Assembly (NCBI GenBank): GCA_026018925.1
Contig: JAKSZU010000009.1
Location: forward strand, 80,133,090-80,197,089
Direction of reading: 5' to 3'
Origin: Tupaia tana
Lineage: Eukaryota; Chordata; Mammalia; Scandentia; Tupaiidae
Length of the DNA: 64,000 bases
The notes beneath the pieces were generated by a model. It did no database searches. It was not told where the DNA came from and saw nothing but the letters and a program-made list of their open reading frames with translations. The position numbers were made by a program, and so were the translations under genes. Shown one piece after another: positions 47,700 through 58,950 of this stretch (positions are counted from its first letter, which is position 1; each line of letters begins with the position of its first letter).

Positions 47700-48037
47700 T
47701 GCATGTAAATGGCTAATATAAAAGGATAGCTCTCAATTTCTAATGAGAGACTGTAGTTGGCGGAAAAGCTGTGTGACCTGAGAAACTTGTTTAATTTGTG
47801 CCACAGTTTCTACAAGTGGAACAGACATAGCAATATAAACACTATCTGTATATAAATTCAAAAGTGTATCAGGAAAACAGAAAAGACTGCAATAACTGCC
47901 TGCAGCTCAACTAACTGAGCTAATGTTGAGGAAGTGGTAAATGTAACTGTCTGATCAGAGAAAGAATAGGAAGCAGTTCTGTTGGAAAAACCATCAGTAA
48001 AAACCAGCAAAGCATTTGAAATAGGATGAAGTGAAGT
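47700..48037 (-). pseudogene. pol: RNase H fragment of pol
   Basis: Immediately after the TGA at 48038-48040 the same frame continues with an RNase H start: LVFTDG followed by a Ser/Thr-rich strand and LVELQAV, which hold the first Asp and the Glu of the active site. The frame is lost before the integrase start, and tether sequence near 47700-47880 is decayed. Confidence 0.75.
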
Positions 48038-48940
48038 TCATACAGGGAAAACAAAATCATGGGTAGATAAAAAATATAAAAATTTATCTGGAGGAAAATG
48101 GTTATCAATAGTTCCAGTAAAGGAAGCACATGCAATAGGCCAGAAATCTGTTTGTTGGAATAGCCAATTAACTTGGTCTTTAGTATATGGCCGGATAATT
48201 GTATCAAGGTCTTCGCCAAAATAAGTAACGCTTAAATTTTGAGCCATACTGATAATATTAGCTACAGCTTGATAATAAGGGTATATGACCCTAGGATCAA
48301 TAACCAGTATCACCAAAGGTGGTGCAGATGCAACCGAATTGTAAGATGGTGGTCGGTTTTTGAAAGGGGGCCATTTTGAATTATTGTACTTGGCTGTCTC
48401 TGTTTCTAAAGTTTCTTCTTCAGATGGCCATTTTGAATTATTGTATTTGGCTGCCTCTGTTTTTAAAATTTTTTCTTCAGGTGGCCATTTTGAATTATTG
48501 TATTTGGCTGCCTTTGCCTTTAAAATTTCTTCTTCAGGCAGCCATTTTGAGTGATTGTATTTGTCAGCCTCGGCCTCTAGGATTTCCTCCTCTGAACGAG
48601 ATGACTCGTCTGAGTAGTTTTTAAATTTTGTAAGGGAGGGATATAGGTTTTTCTTTGTCTCTTGTAGAGCATTAAGGTTGTTTTTCTTTCTTAGTTTTTT
48701 GGATTGTTTGGGTTTTGTCTCACCTTCGGGGCTTTTAACTTCTTCCTCACTATCTAGGAAAATAAGATCCTCTCCCTGTTCTTTTTCAATTTTAGAATCC
48801 TTGGTTAGATCTGAGGCAGCTATAACCTCCTCCTGGGGTTGATCATTTTGCATGATCTGCTCTCTCTCAGTGACCATAACGGCAAGGGCTTCTTTTAAGC
48901 CCTGAATGAATAGTTCGTGCTGACTAAGCTCTTGTCCCAT
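48038..48940 (-). pseudogene. gag: gag 5' part fused to RT connection end
   Basis: The ATG at 48940 gives MGQE, a myristoylation-type matrix start, and 300 open codons. Residues 1-130 are matrix-like and acidic. Residues 135-195 are four 19-residue tandem units (KYNNSKWPPEE type), followed by a PPSY late-domain motif. From about residue 270 the sequence no longer looks like capsid but like the end of RT just before RNase H, implying an in-frame deletion of capsid, nucleocapsid, protease and RT. A TGA at 48038 ends the frame. Matrix role (membrane targeting, assembly) is known for the family; this product could not form particles. Confidence 0.8.
48360..48558 (-). repeat. 57-bp tandem repeat within gag
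   Basis: Four units start near 48369, 48426, 48483 and 48540, exactly 57 bp apart; each keeps the frame. Confidence 0.92.
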
Positions 48941-48973
48941 TATTACCCATACTTAAAATGAAACGTAAGTAAC

Positions 48974-48982
48974 TACTTACCA
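48974..48982 (-). promoter_or_regulatory. Candidate major splice donor
   Basis: The leader between PBS and gag contains CTGGTAAGT in the sense direction, a near-consensus 5' splice site in the position where retroviruses place the donor for env mRNA. Confidence 0.55.
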
Positions 48983-49154
48983 GGACGTCTTCTCTTCATC
49001 TTTCTATGTTTTTCGCTGGCCTTTCTCGGGACAATTCTCTGCCGTCCCCTTCTAGACAATTCTCTGCTGTCTGACAATTTTCTGCCGGCTTTTCTCAGTT
49101 GTTCTGCACTGGAGCCTTCCTCAGGAGCTCTTCACTGGATCCTTCATACTCAGG

Positions 49155-49172
49155 TCCCTTGTCCGGGCACCA
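49155..49172 (-). other. Primer-binding site, Lys-type
   Basis: Two bases after the 5' LTR the sense strand reads TGGTGCCCGGACAAGGGA, close to the tRNA-Lys3 complement used by several betaretroviruses and lentiviruses, with a few changes and one extra base. Confidence 0.75.
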
Positions 49173-49174
49173 CG

Positions 49175-49766
49175 TGTCCCGACCCACAGGACAGTCGAAC
49201 AAGTTTCCTGAGGGAAGGAGTGAGAGACAGGATGAGCAGTGTGGAGACGACGCAGTGTTACAACACAGAGACAACACAGTGTTACAACTCTTCAGAATCG
49301 TCCAGAGACCACACGGTGTCACAACTCTTCAGGGTCATCCGGAGACGACATGGTGTTACAACTCTTCAGGGTCTTCAGGGTCGTCTGGTGATGACGCAGT
49401 GTTACAACTCTTCAGGGTCTTCAGGGTCATCTGGAGACGATGCAGTGTTACAACTCTTCAGGGTCTTCAGAGTTGTCTGGTGATTGTGGGTCAGGGATCA
49501 TAGTTATATACATGTTGGTGGGCAGTGATTGGTTGTTAAAAGGTGGGTTATGATTGGTTGCTTTTGTGGACCAATCATGAGGTACTGGATATGCAAATCT
49601 GAGGGATTCTAGTGGCCAATCAGGGTATGGTTTTGAAGGTGAGGTTTTGAAGGGGAGCCAATCATGGCCTTTGTCATTGTGTAATTGTTCTCTGAGCCTA
49701 AGATAGCAATAGTAAGAGACTCATGAAAATGGCCTTGGCAGACTCACTTGTGCACAGCCTCCCACA
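49175..49766 (-). repeat. 5' LTR with expanded internal repeat
   Basis: 592 bp, TG...CA ends. The TGTTACAAC-bearing unit occurs six times (about 49255, 49280, 49318, 49354, 49400, 49446; one as TGTCACAAC) at spacings of 24 to 46 bp, against three times in the 3' LTR; this accounts for the 117-bp length difference. Confidence 0.92.
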
Positions 49767-49772
49767 GCTTCA

Positions 49773-50256
49773 AATCATATATTAATAGTAATTCTATTTT
49801 TTTTTTTACTTTGGTGAGATGCCTGATTTTTCTTGTATGTGGATCGCCCTCATTGCAATGGATCAGTAAACCTGACTTTGTCAGACTACAAATTTATTCC
49901 CAGTGGTCTTAGGCTGACTGAGCTAGAATACCATACATTTCACTATTTTCTCTATTGAACACAAGGGAATATCCTTCCCCAAATTCTAAAGACACCAAAT
50001 AGGTGATGTTGTAGCTATGAGATGGTACCAGTTTTCCACTGTGTTCCAAATTACTAAAGGTCAAGTTTAGCTCAGTCTCACTGTATAGCTGTTGTTCACA
50101 GCAGTCAAACTCAAGGAGCTGGAAACATGAGAAAAATCATCTCCAGTCTAAACAATTTAATCAGAGTTCAATGGTTTGTGGGTTGACAGAAAAGAAGAAC
50201 GCATCTGGGATAAGAGTTTTGAAACAGAATGTGAGAAGGAATTGCTTGTCATCTTT
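49773..50256. other. Unassigned sequence
   Basis: No gene or repeat recognised. Confidence 0.4.
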
Positions 50257-50270
50257 AGAATTTTTACCTA

Positions 50271-50538
50271 TGGGAACCAGCAGTTAGTGTAATGACTATG
50301 TTGCTGGACTCCCACGTAGTCGACCATGGTTCGCGTCCCAGACCCGGTGGCTTAAAACTCACGCCGGACGCATGTGCGTGCGTGCCCAAGATCCCGGGAG
50401 GAGAATGGAGGAGAAGGGATTGCGGCATGACCATCCCCCCTGGGGGGTGATTTCTCGCTTTCTGTCTCTATGTCTCTCTCTGTCTGTCTGGCGAGTGCAC
50501 GTGCCCTATAGCAAAAACCTCTCCAAAAAAAAAAAAAA
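50271..50538 (+). mobile_element. SINE-A
   Basis: Complete young copy, flanked by a perfect 14-bp duplication AGAATTTTTACCTA at 50257-50270 and 50539-50552. Confidence 0.95.
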
Positions 50539-50574
50539 AGAATTTTTACCTAGAACCAAATCTTTATGAAGGCT

Positions 50575-50738
50575 TTAAGCAGGCTGGTGCTTCAGTTGAA
50601 CCCAGTTAGCTTTCTCTTTGGCTTTCTTCTCTTTCTGGTCATTTTTTCCATACACTTTAAGAAGCTATCTCTGCTCTTAAAATGCTTAGTATGCTCAATA
50701 CACACATTAGTTCTCTTAGCAAGAATCTTGCCCTTGGA
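50575..50738 (-). pseudogene. RPL21: RPL21 retropseudogene fragment
   Basis: The frame ending at 50592 reads [18 protein letters not shown] and then KSRDSFLKC, matching the middle of ribosomal protein L21 of the large subunit. After a frameshift, WVQLKHQPA continues the match at about 50577-50603. Both ends are lost: upstream the match stops at the L1-h 5' end, downstream it stops near 50575. The absence of introns over the matched part and the frame damage indicate a retroposed copy. I know the family sequence well enough to name it; the rest of the gene is not in the window. Confidence 0.85.
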
Positions 50739-50741
50739 GTC

Positions 50742-51250
50742 TTGAGTCCAGTCTGGGCAGGCCTTTAGGGTTAGTCTGTGCTCAGGGCCTGGAAGCCACT
50801 TGGAACTTTTGGACCCCATTTTCCACCATCCCAGCAGCCTTTGCTTGCCCCACATGGAGAGTTGAGCCCAGTCTGGGTAGGCCTGTAAGATAAGTCCTGG
50901 CTCAGGGCCTGGGAGACACTTCAGAATTTTTGGTACACCAACCCACATGCTGTGCAAAGTGCAGCACATAACCAAACCATCTTCACCAAGTTATATTTCC
51001 TTAGCCTGCTACCACCTCATCAAGAACAGGACATTTCATAGAGGAGCTTCGCACATGAAGTTATCCATAACTGCTCTGACCTGGGAGACACAGCCCTCCT
51101 ATTGGAACACACCTGAGAACTAAGGGTAAAATTTCCTCCACCAGTACTCCACAGTACTCCACCAGTACTATTCCAATAAATAGAAAAAAAAGTGAATATT
51201 GCATCAGATAACTAGAAACCAGCACAGATCTTGAAGAAACATTAGCAAAC
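50742..51250 (+). promoter_or_regulatory. L1-h 5' UTR with 120-bp monomers
   Basis: TTGAGTCCAGTCTGGGCAGG at 50742 and TTGAGCCCAGTCTGGGTAGG at 50862 start two units of 120 bp that share CTCAGGGCCTGG and TTTTTGG-like ends. A non-repetitive leader runs to the ORF1 region. Confidence 0.65.
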
Positions 51251-51254
51251 AAGG

Positions 51255-52201
51255 TGGTAGCTCTTCACCTGGTGAGGGTAATAGCCTCTCACTGACAGCA
51301 GATAGCACTGAAAAATACACAGAAATGTCAGAAAAAGAATTCTGAATATTCTTAGTGACAAAACTCCATGAGATGCAAGAGAAAACAGACAATTATTTTC
51401 AGGAAATGAGAAAATCATTACAGAACATGAAAGAATAATATCATACATAAAGAAATAGACACTGTATAAAAGAATAAAACAGAACTTCTTGAAAAGAAGA
51501 TTACAATACAGAAAATTAAAATATACCTAGAAAGCATTAACAGCAGATTGGACCATGCAGAAGAAAGAATTTCTGACCTCAAAGACAAAGTCTCCAACAT
51601 AGGCCAAATCACCAAAAAGCAGGAAAACACAACCACAAAAACAAGGACAGCATACAGGAAATTCAGGACACCATGAAACACCCAAATACCCATATAATGG
51701 GTATTCTAGAAGGAAAAGAATCTGCTAAAGGCTTGGAAAACTATTTTTCATGAAATACTACCTGAAAATTTTCCAAATATACAGAAACATGGAGAAATTC
51801 AGACACAAGAAGTAAGAAGGACCCCAAATAGAATCAAAACAAAAAGATCACACCCCTGGCACATCATAGCCAGATTGGTAAAAATTAAAGACAAAGACAA
51901 TATTCTAAAAATAACAAAGGGGAAACGTCAAGTTACGTATAAAGGCTATCCAATTAGGCTAATGTCAGACCTCTCAAATAAAATAGTGCAGGCAAGGGAA
52001 GAGTGAGAAGATGTGTTCAAAACATTAAAAGAAAAAACATTTCAACCAACAATACTTTATCCAGCAAGATTATCCTTCAAATGGGAAGAGCAAATAAAAG
52101 TATTCTCAGATAAACAAAAGCTGAAAGAATTCACCACTAATAGACAAGCTATACAGAAAGCACTGAGGGAAGTGCTGTATCAGAGAGACAAACAGAAATA
52201 G
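51255..52201 (+). pseudogene. L1-h ORF1
   Basis: Heavily decayed ORF1. Recognisable pieces: MSEKEF with a following stop near 51330, KLHEMQEKTDN, the KHPNTHIMGILEGKES RRM-like segment near 51675-51730, and the C-terminal 52013-52201 piece (FQPTILYPARLSFKWEEQ) that ends in a stop 23 bases before ORF2. Its many stops agree with L1-h being the oldest of the nested set. Confidence 0.85.
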
Positions 52202-52960
52202 GAGAACAAAAAAAACTGAGAAAAATGGCTAACAAAATGAAAGGGATAAATCCACAAATATCAATAATAACATTGAATGTTAATGAATTGAACTCTTCTA
52301 TCGAAAGACACAGACTGACTGAATGGACACAAAAGTGGAAGCTATATATATGCTGCTTACAAGAAACACATCACACTGATAAGGACATATATAGACAGAA
52401 TGTGAAGGGCTGGAAAAAGATATTCCATGCAAATGGAAACCAGAAAAAGGCTGGAGTAGTGATACAGATATCAGACAAAATAGACTTTAATATGAAAGAT
52501 GTAAGAAGAGACAAAGGACATTATATAGTACTAAAAGAACTTGTTCACTAAGAATGCATAACCATTGTAAATGTCTATGCACCCAACACTGGAGCACCTA
52601 AATACATCAAAGACAAACTATTAGATCTCAAGACAGATATAGACTGCAACACAATAATCACAGGGGATCTCAACACCCCACTGAGTCCTATAGATAGATC
52701 ACATAAACAAAATATAAACAAAGAGATACAAGACCTAAATTATACCATATATCAAATGGACTTGTTAGACATCTATAGAGTATTTCACCCAATGACCACA
52801 AAATATATTTTTTTCTCACCCCCACATAGAACATTGCCAAATATTGACCACAAGATATAGCATAAAATGAAACTTTAAAATTTAATGGCATAGAAAGCAT
52901 ACCTTGCATTTTTTCTGACCATGATAGAATCAAAGAAATAATAAAGATTCGAGCAGAAAC

Positions 52961-52962
<2 letters not shown>

Positions 52963-53008
<46 letters not shown>
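52963..53008. repeat. GA microsatellite inside L1-h ORF2
   Basis: About 22 GA units, apparently expanded from an AGAGAG-containing codon run. Confidence 0.95.
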
Positions 53009-53011
<3 letters not shown>

Positions 53012-55351
53012 AAAGAACTATACAGAAAATAAATGAAACCAAAATCTGGTTCTTTGAGAAGATAAACAAAATTGACACACTATTAGCAAAATAATCAAGA
53101 AGAACAAAGAAAGGAACCAGATAAATCAAATCAGCAAGGAAACAGGTGCTATTATAACATATATAACAGAAATACAAAATATTATCAGAGAGTACTATGA
53201 GTGACTATATGCCAACCAACAATAAAATCTAGATGAGATAGACAAATTTCTGGACACGTATGACTTACTAATATTGAACCAGGAAGAAACAGAAAGTCTG
53301 AATATACCTATAACAAGAAATGAGATTGAATCAGTAATAGATAGTCTCACTACAAGAAAGAGCCCAGGTCCCAATGGCTTTACTTCTAAAATGTACAAAA
53401 TTTGAAAATAGAACTAATGCCAATTCTCCTTAAACTACTTCTAAAAATTTAAAAGGAAGGAACCCTCTGACATTCACTCTATGAAGCCTCCATCATCTTA
53501 ATTCCAAAACCAGATGATGAGAAGACAAAAAAAAAAGAAAAAAGAAAACTTTAAGCCCATACCCCTGATGAATATGGATGCAAAAATTCTCCACAAGATA
53601 TTAGCAAATAATTTTCAATAGCATATTAAAAAGATTATACACCATGACTTAGTAGTATTTATTCCAGGGATGCAAGGATGGTTCAACATACACAAACAAT
53701 AAATGTGATACATCACATTAACCAAAGGAAAGATAAACATATGATTATATAAATCAATACATAAAAAAGTTCAAAAATACAACATCCGTTTATGATAAAG
53801 ACTCAGCAAAGTCAACATAGAAGGGACATTCCTAAACATAATAAAAAACCATCAATGAAAAATTTATAGCTAACATCATATTGAATGGGGAAAAGCTTTT
53901 GCTAAAAGCTTTTTCACTAAAAACTGGAACAAGACAAGTCTGCCTACTTTCTCCTCTCTTTTTTAACATAGTGCTGGAAGTTCTAGATAATGTAATTAGA
54001 CAAGAGAGTCAAATAAAAGGCATCCAAATAAGAAAAGAAGTGAAATTATCTCTATTTGCAGATGAGGTGATGTTATATATAGAACATCCAAAATAACCCA
54101 CCAAAAATTTCCTGGAAGTGACAAATAAATATAGTAAAGTGGCAGGATACAAAATCAACATACAAAAATCTATAATATTTTTATACAACAACAATGAAAA
54201 AACTGAGATAGAATTGAAGAAAGAAATTCCATTTATAAGATTCCCAAAGTACAGGCAATAATCCCTAAAATAGACAGGTGGACTATATCAGACTAAGAAT
54301 TTTTTACACAGCAGAGGACACAGTAATTAGTGTGAATTGACAACCTTCAGAATGGGAGAATATTTTTGTAAAATATGCCTCAGACAAGGGACCGGTAACC
54401 AGAATACACAGGAAACTCAAGCAGCTTACTCGAAAAAAAAATAATTAACCCAATTAAAAGATGGGAAAATGAACTGAACAAAAATTTTTCTAAGACATAT
54501 GAACAGCCAAAGATCATATGAGAAAATACTCAACATCCCTCATCATAAGGGAGATGCAGATTAAACTACAGTAAGATACCACTTAACTCCTGTCAGAATG
54601 GCAAAGATTCAAAATATAAAAAGTGGTGGACAGGCAAGGGGCAGGCCTTTAGAAGAAGATTCCCCCACTACTGCTGAGAACTAATAATTTCACATAAAAA
54701 AGAGAAATAAAGATTTTCCTACTGATAATTCAGCCTCCAGACCCCAAACTCGAGTGGTAGGGAGCCTCTCTAGCCTTCTCTCTGTCTCTGTCAATCTCTC
54801 AGCTTCTCTCTGTCTTCTCATTTTTTTGTAATTTTTCCTTTTTAAAAAAATTTTTAAGGTAAAGTATTCCCTTGGCTTTCAGATCCTCCTTTAGCTTGCT
54901 AATAATCCCATCTCCCTCTCCCCTCTAGGAGAGACAAAGGGCAGGCCTTCAGAAGAAGAATCCTCCATTGCTGCTGAGAACTAGTCATTTTGTGCAGCTC
55001 ACTCACGTGCCACATAATTTTTTCTTTTTTTTTAAAAAAAATAAACTTTTTGTTTTTTTTTTCTTTTTCTCTCTCTTTCTTTTCCTCTCTCTGTGTTTTC
55101 TTATTCTTTTTCTTTTATCTCATCAATTTACTCCTCATTCTCCATCTACTGTGTTTCTAGACATATCTAAGGGAACCATAGCCAAACATCCAAATACTAT
55201 TAGGGTTAACATATTCCTCAATACTCACTGAATCTGCTACACAAAGGGATAAAAATGAAATGGCAAAAAGATTTCAGATCACCTCCTTCTTCATGCTCCT
55301 GAATGCTCAGATAGAACTTCAAAAATTAGGAAGAAACACACCACCCATCAG

Positions 55352-56343
55352 ATGACTAGAAATCACTGCAGGAAAGCAGAAAAATACCTCTCCTCTAAGG
55401 AAAAAAAATAACTCCTCTTTATCCACAGGCAGTTCAGTGGAAATAATGGAAATGTCTGATAGAGAATTTAGAATATTCATAATGATGAAGCTAACAAAGA
55501 CGGAAGAGAAGAGAAACAATGAACTGCAGAAGAGGCAGAAGAAAGGAGTTTACGAGTTCCATGAGGTGAGGAAATTCTCGCAAGATCTAAAAAAGAAAAT
55601 ACACACTCTAAAAAGTAATCAAATGGACCTGTTAGAGATGAAGGCTATAAGACAGGAAGTCAAAAATCTTCCTTGAAAGTATTAAAAGTAGACTAGATCA
55701 TATAGAAAATCAAGCCTCAGACATAGAAGATAGAATCACTGGCCGAGAAAATCGACCATGAAGACATAAAATTGCAAAAAAATAAAAAAAAAATAAGAAT
55801 AATATACGAGAAATACTAGATACCATCAAATGTCCAAACATCTGGATAATTGGTATCCCAGAGGGTAAAGAAAGAGACTCATAAGGGCATTGATGATCTA
55901 TTCCATGAAATCCAGCAAGAAAACTTTCCAACCTAGAGAGGCACTCAAAGATCCAGTCCCAAGAAATACAAAGGATCCCAAATAGAATAAACCCAAGATC
56001 TTCCCCAAGAAACAGATAGCCAGATTAACCAAAACCACAGATGAAAATAAGATACTAAGATTGGCAAGAGAGAAACAGCAAATAACCTACAAAGGATATC
56101 CCATCAGGCTAACAGTAGACCTCTCACCAGAAACAATGTGAGTGAGGAAAGAATGGGAAAATATATTCAAAGTGTTAAGGGAAAAGTAATTTCAACCAAG
56201 AATACTGTACCTGGCAAGATTTTCCTTCATATGGGAAGAAAAGACAAGAACATTCTCAGATAAACAAAACCTGAAAGAATTTACCAACACCAAACCAGAT
56301 CTTCAAGAAGTTCTCAATGGAGTGCTACACCAAGAAAATTTAA
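55352..56343 (+). pseudogene. HAL1-D ORF1-like protein
   Basis: The ATG is at 55352 (MTRNHCR-type start). Pieces: 55437-55676 (MSDREFRIFIMMKLTKTEEKRNNEL, then coiled coil), a frame change near 55760 with an A-rich expansion, an RRM-like part near 55800-55930 and the CTD. TGA at 56139-56141 coincides with the stop in HAL1-B and HAL1-C. The terminal stop codon seen in other copies is lost, so the end is approximate. Confidence 0.82.
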
Positions 56344-57143
56344 AACAGACACACAGAAATAAGAGTTCAAACACTAAGAAAATGGCCAACATAATAGTAG
56401 GGACAAGTATGGAGTTGAATATTATATCCCAGAATTTAATCGGGAAGATCAAACCACAACAGAAGATTAAGTGTGTGAGACTGAACTGGTGAAATAGCAT
56501 TTTATGGCTTTTGACTAAAACAGTGCTGATTTTCTTCTAGGCTTTGTTGCCCAGTTTTAAGGATTTTTGTCCTGTCTTGAGCCATTGATAGATTAATGTA
56601 CTTACTATTTGAACAAAATCTAACCTGTTTCCTGGCTTTAAGTTTTAAGGAAAGTTCTTTAGCACTTCTTTGATTTATTAAAGTTAAAACTACTTTTCTT
56701 GAAATTAAAAAAATACATTAAAAAATACCTACTTAATGACCATAATAAGCTATATAGCATCAGCTAGGTGCTACCTTACAGTATATTTATTCTACTGAAA
56801 GTTTCACACCTAAAGTCAGACATATATTTACAGATGTACATACCAGCTGAACTTGCTATTGAAAGTAGTTAGATTATTTCAGAAATTTTCTGAGTCAATA
56901 AAATGTGGGGGTTGGGAGGAAAAGAAATGGAAAACAACTCTAGACACCTGATACAGTGTGAGAGAAGGGTGAGACATGGCAGAGGGTTAGAAATAGGGGG
57001 GAGATGTATATATATATATGAAACTAAAAATGGAAAATTATTGACAGTAACATGTATGATTACACCACTATACGGTATATTCTGGATGGAAAATCAGATT
57101 TTGTATGTTGTGACAATGCTCAGGTAATGAATGTAAATTAATT

Positions 57144-57392
57144 AATTTTTTGAGAGGTTTTTGCTATAGGGCGCGTGTGCTCGCCAGACAGATAGAGAGA
57201 GACAGAGAGACAGAAAGTGAGAAATCACCCCCCAGGGGGGACGGCCATGCTGCAATCCCTTCTCCTCCATTCTCCTCTCGGGATCTTGGGCACGCACTCA
57301 TATGTGAGTTTTAAGCCACAAGGTCCAGGGCGTGAACCACAGTCGACTACATGGGAGTCCAGCGACACAGCCATTACCCTAACTGCTGGTCC
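57144..57392 (-). mobile_element. SINE-A in HAL1-D 3' UTR (first of a pair)
   Basis: Near-complete copy, young in appearance, ending TGCTGGTCCC at 57392; it lacks the ACACGCGCCCGG-like piece near 57300. Confidence 0.9.
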
Positions 57393-57397
57393 CAATC

Positions 57398-57668
57398 TTT
57401 TTTTTTTTTTTTCTTTTTTGAGAGATTATTGCTGTAGGGTGCGTGCACTCACCAGAAAGACACACAGAGAGAGAAATAGAAAGTGAGAAACCACCACCCC
57501 CCAGGGGGGATGGCCATGCCACAATCCCTTCTCCTCCATTCTTTTCTCGAAATCTTGGGCACGCACGCACACGCACTAGCGTGGGTTTAAGCCACCAGGT
57601 CTAGGACTTGAACTGCAGTCGACTATATGGGAGTTCAGTGACATAACCATCATGCTAACTGCTAGTCC
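57398..57668 (-). mobile_element. SINE-A in HAL1-D 3' UTR (second of a pair)
   Basis: Complete copy in the same orientation, five bases from the previous one, so one inserted next to or into the end of the other. Confidence 0.9.
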
Positions 57669-58310
57669 CAAAATTAAGTAATCATTAAAAAAATGTTTCA
57701 GAAGAAAATTACAGTGTACTTGTAACTAGATTCTAGCTTTGTACATATTTTTAGCTTAAGGTATTCTGTGGCTCAATAAAATGTGGAAAACTATATATAA
57801 AATGTTATAAGTGTTGGCAAAGATGTGGTGAAATGGGAACTCTCCTACGCTATTGGTGGGAATGTAAATTGGTTCAGTCACTGTGGAGAACAATTTGGAG
57901 GTTCCTCAAAGATGTACAAATAGAACTACTATTTGATCCAGCAATCCCACTACTTGGTTTCTACCCAAAGGACAGGCGAATCATCAGTCAGAAAAGCGCT
58001 TACACATCAATGTTTATTGCAGCATTATTCACAATTGCTAAGACTTGGAACCAACCCAAATGTCCACAAACAGATGAATGGATTGAAAAATTGAGACACA
58101 GATAAGGTTTATTATCTGTTGATGAGGATGTGTATAGTAGTCTCAACTGGGTTGGATTGAGGTGTAAATCATGCTGGATAAAGTCTCTTCACAATCTAAC
58201 TGATGTATAGCGATTTAATGTATGAATAATAATAAAAGAAAGTAAATGTGGGAAAATGTAAAAATAAATACAAAAAAGAAATTAACTTATAAAAAAAGAA
58301 AAAGAAAAAT

Positions 58311-58950
58311 TGTTGCACATATACTCTATGGAATACTACTCATTCATAAAAAACAAGACCCTGGCATTTGCTAGAAAGTGGTCAAATATGTAGGACCTAT
58401 TGCTGAGTGAAGCAAGCCAGGATATGAAAGAAAGATATTGTATGTATCCATTTAATATATACCATCTATCCACAGTTTATGGTATAGATCAAAATATTGG
58501 AGGGCATAAAAGCAGTGAAAATAGGGACACTGAAGGCAGTGTGGAACATGGTAGGAGAAGGGAAGGGTATAGAGAACGATAGCAAGAAAATAAATAGAGA
58601 GGCATGACATTAGTGGGACACAGAAATTATTTATTATCTGTTGATGATAACATGCATAGTATTGTCAACTGGACTGCTCTGGGAAATATTTCTTGTTGGG
58701 TAAATTCTTTTTGCAAGAAAAATGATATATAGTGATTTAATGTTTTTTAAAAAATGATAAAAATAACAATAATCTTGAAAACATGATTAAAAGCTATTTG
58801 ATGATGATGGTGTAGATAGTAATGTCTTTGTCTTGACTGATATGCATGGTATTCCTTCTGGGAAAAAAATGTAATACACTGTAAACATATATGTGGTTTA
58901 ATGTAATATAAACAATATTATGATAATAAAAATTTTTAAAAAGAAGCTAA
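58311..58950 (+). mobile_element. Two further L1 3' ends
   Basis: 58311-58785 holds an ORF2 C-terminus (ACAAGACCCTGGCATTTGCT) and a 3' UTR. 58786-58950 is another 3' UTR resembling the L1-h end at 60725-60845. They lie between the L1-i tail and the resumption of L1-h. Confidence 0.7.

Larger units (their letters stand above)
45666..49766 (-). mobile_element. Defective betaretrovirus-like provirus
   Basis: A 4.1-kb provirus on the minus strand with 5' LTR (49175-49766), PBS, leader, gag 5' part, RNase H, integrase, env TM remnant, PPT and 3' LTR (45666-46140). The flanks GCCTCA (45660-45665) and GCTTCA (49767-49772) are a probable 6-bp target duplication with one change. Capsid, nucleocapsid, protease, most of RT and the env surface subunit are absent. 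It cannot encode a virus. Assignment to betaretroviruses rests on the Lys-type PBS, gag start and integrase; the env remnant looks gamma/type-D-like. Confidence 0.92.
54630..57804 (+). mobile_element. HAL1-D, ORF1-only element inserted in L1-i
   Basis: Two 5' monomers start near 54638 and 54938 (300 bp apart), followed by leader, ORF1 (55352-56343), first 3' UTR module (to about 57140), two SINE-A copies, and a shortened second module (57670-57804). The flanks TAAAAAGTGGTGG (54617-54629) and TTATAAGTGTTGG (57805-57817) are an imperfect duplication. There is no ORF2. Confidence 0.85.
54251..58310 (+). mobile_element. L1-i, 5'-truncated LINE-1 inserted in L1-h
   Basis: ORF2 sequence from the end of RT to near the C-terminus (54251-54629), interrupted by HAL1-D, resumes at 57818 with an open 90-codon piece (57833-58105; [15 protein letters not shown]) and ends in a 3' UTR with GATGTATAGCGATTTAATG and an A-rich tail to about 58310. 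Similar AAAGTA-containing flanks near 54246 and 58954 are its probable target site in L1-h. Confidence 0.78.

Noticed and set aside
48360..48558. CRISPR-like spaced repeats
   Set aside because: Units are directly tandem, protein-coding and in a provirus; the genome is mammalian.
52225..52551. Independent APE-type endonuclease gene
   Set aside because: It is the start of L1-h ORF2, followed collinearly by decayed endonuclease and RT sequence.
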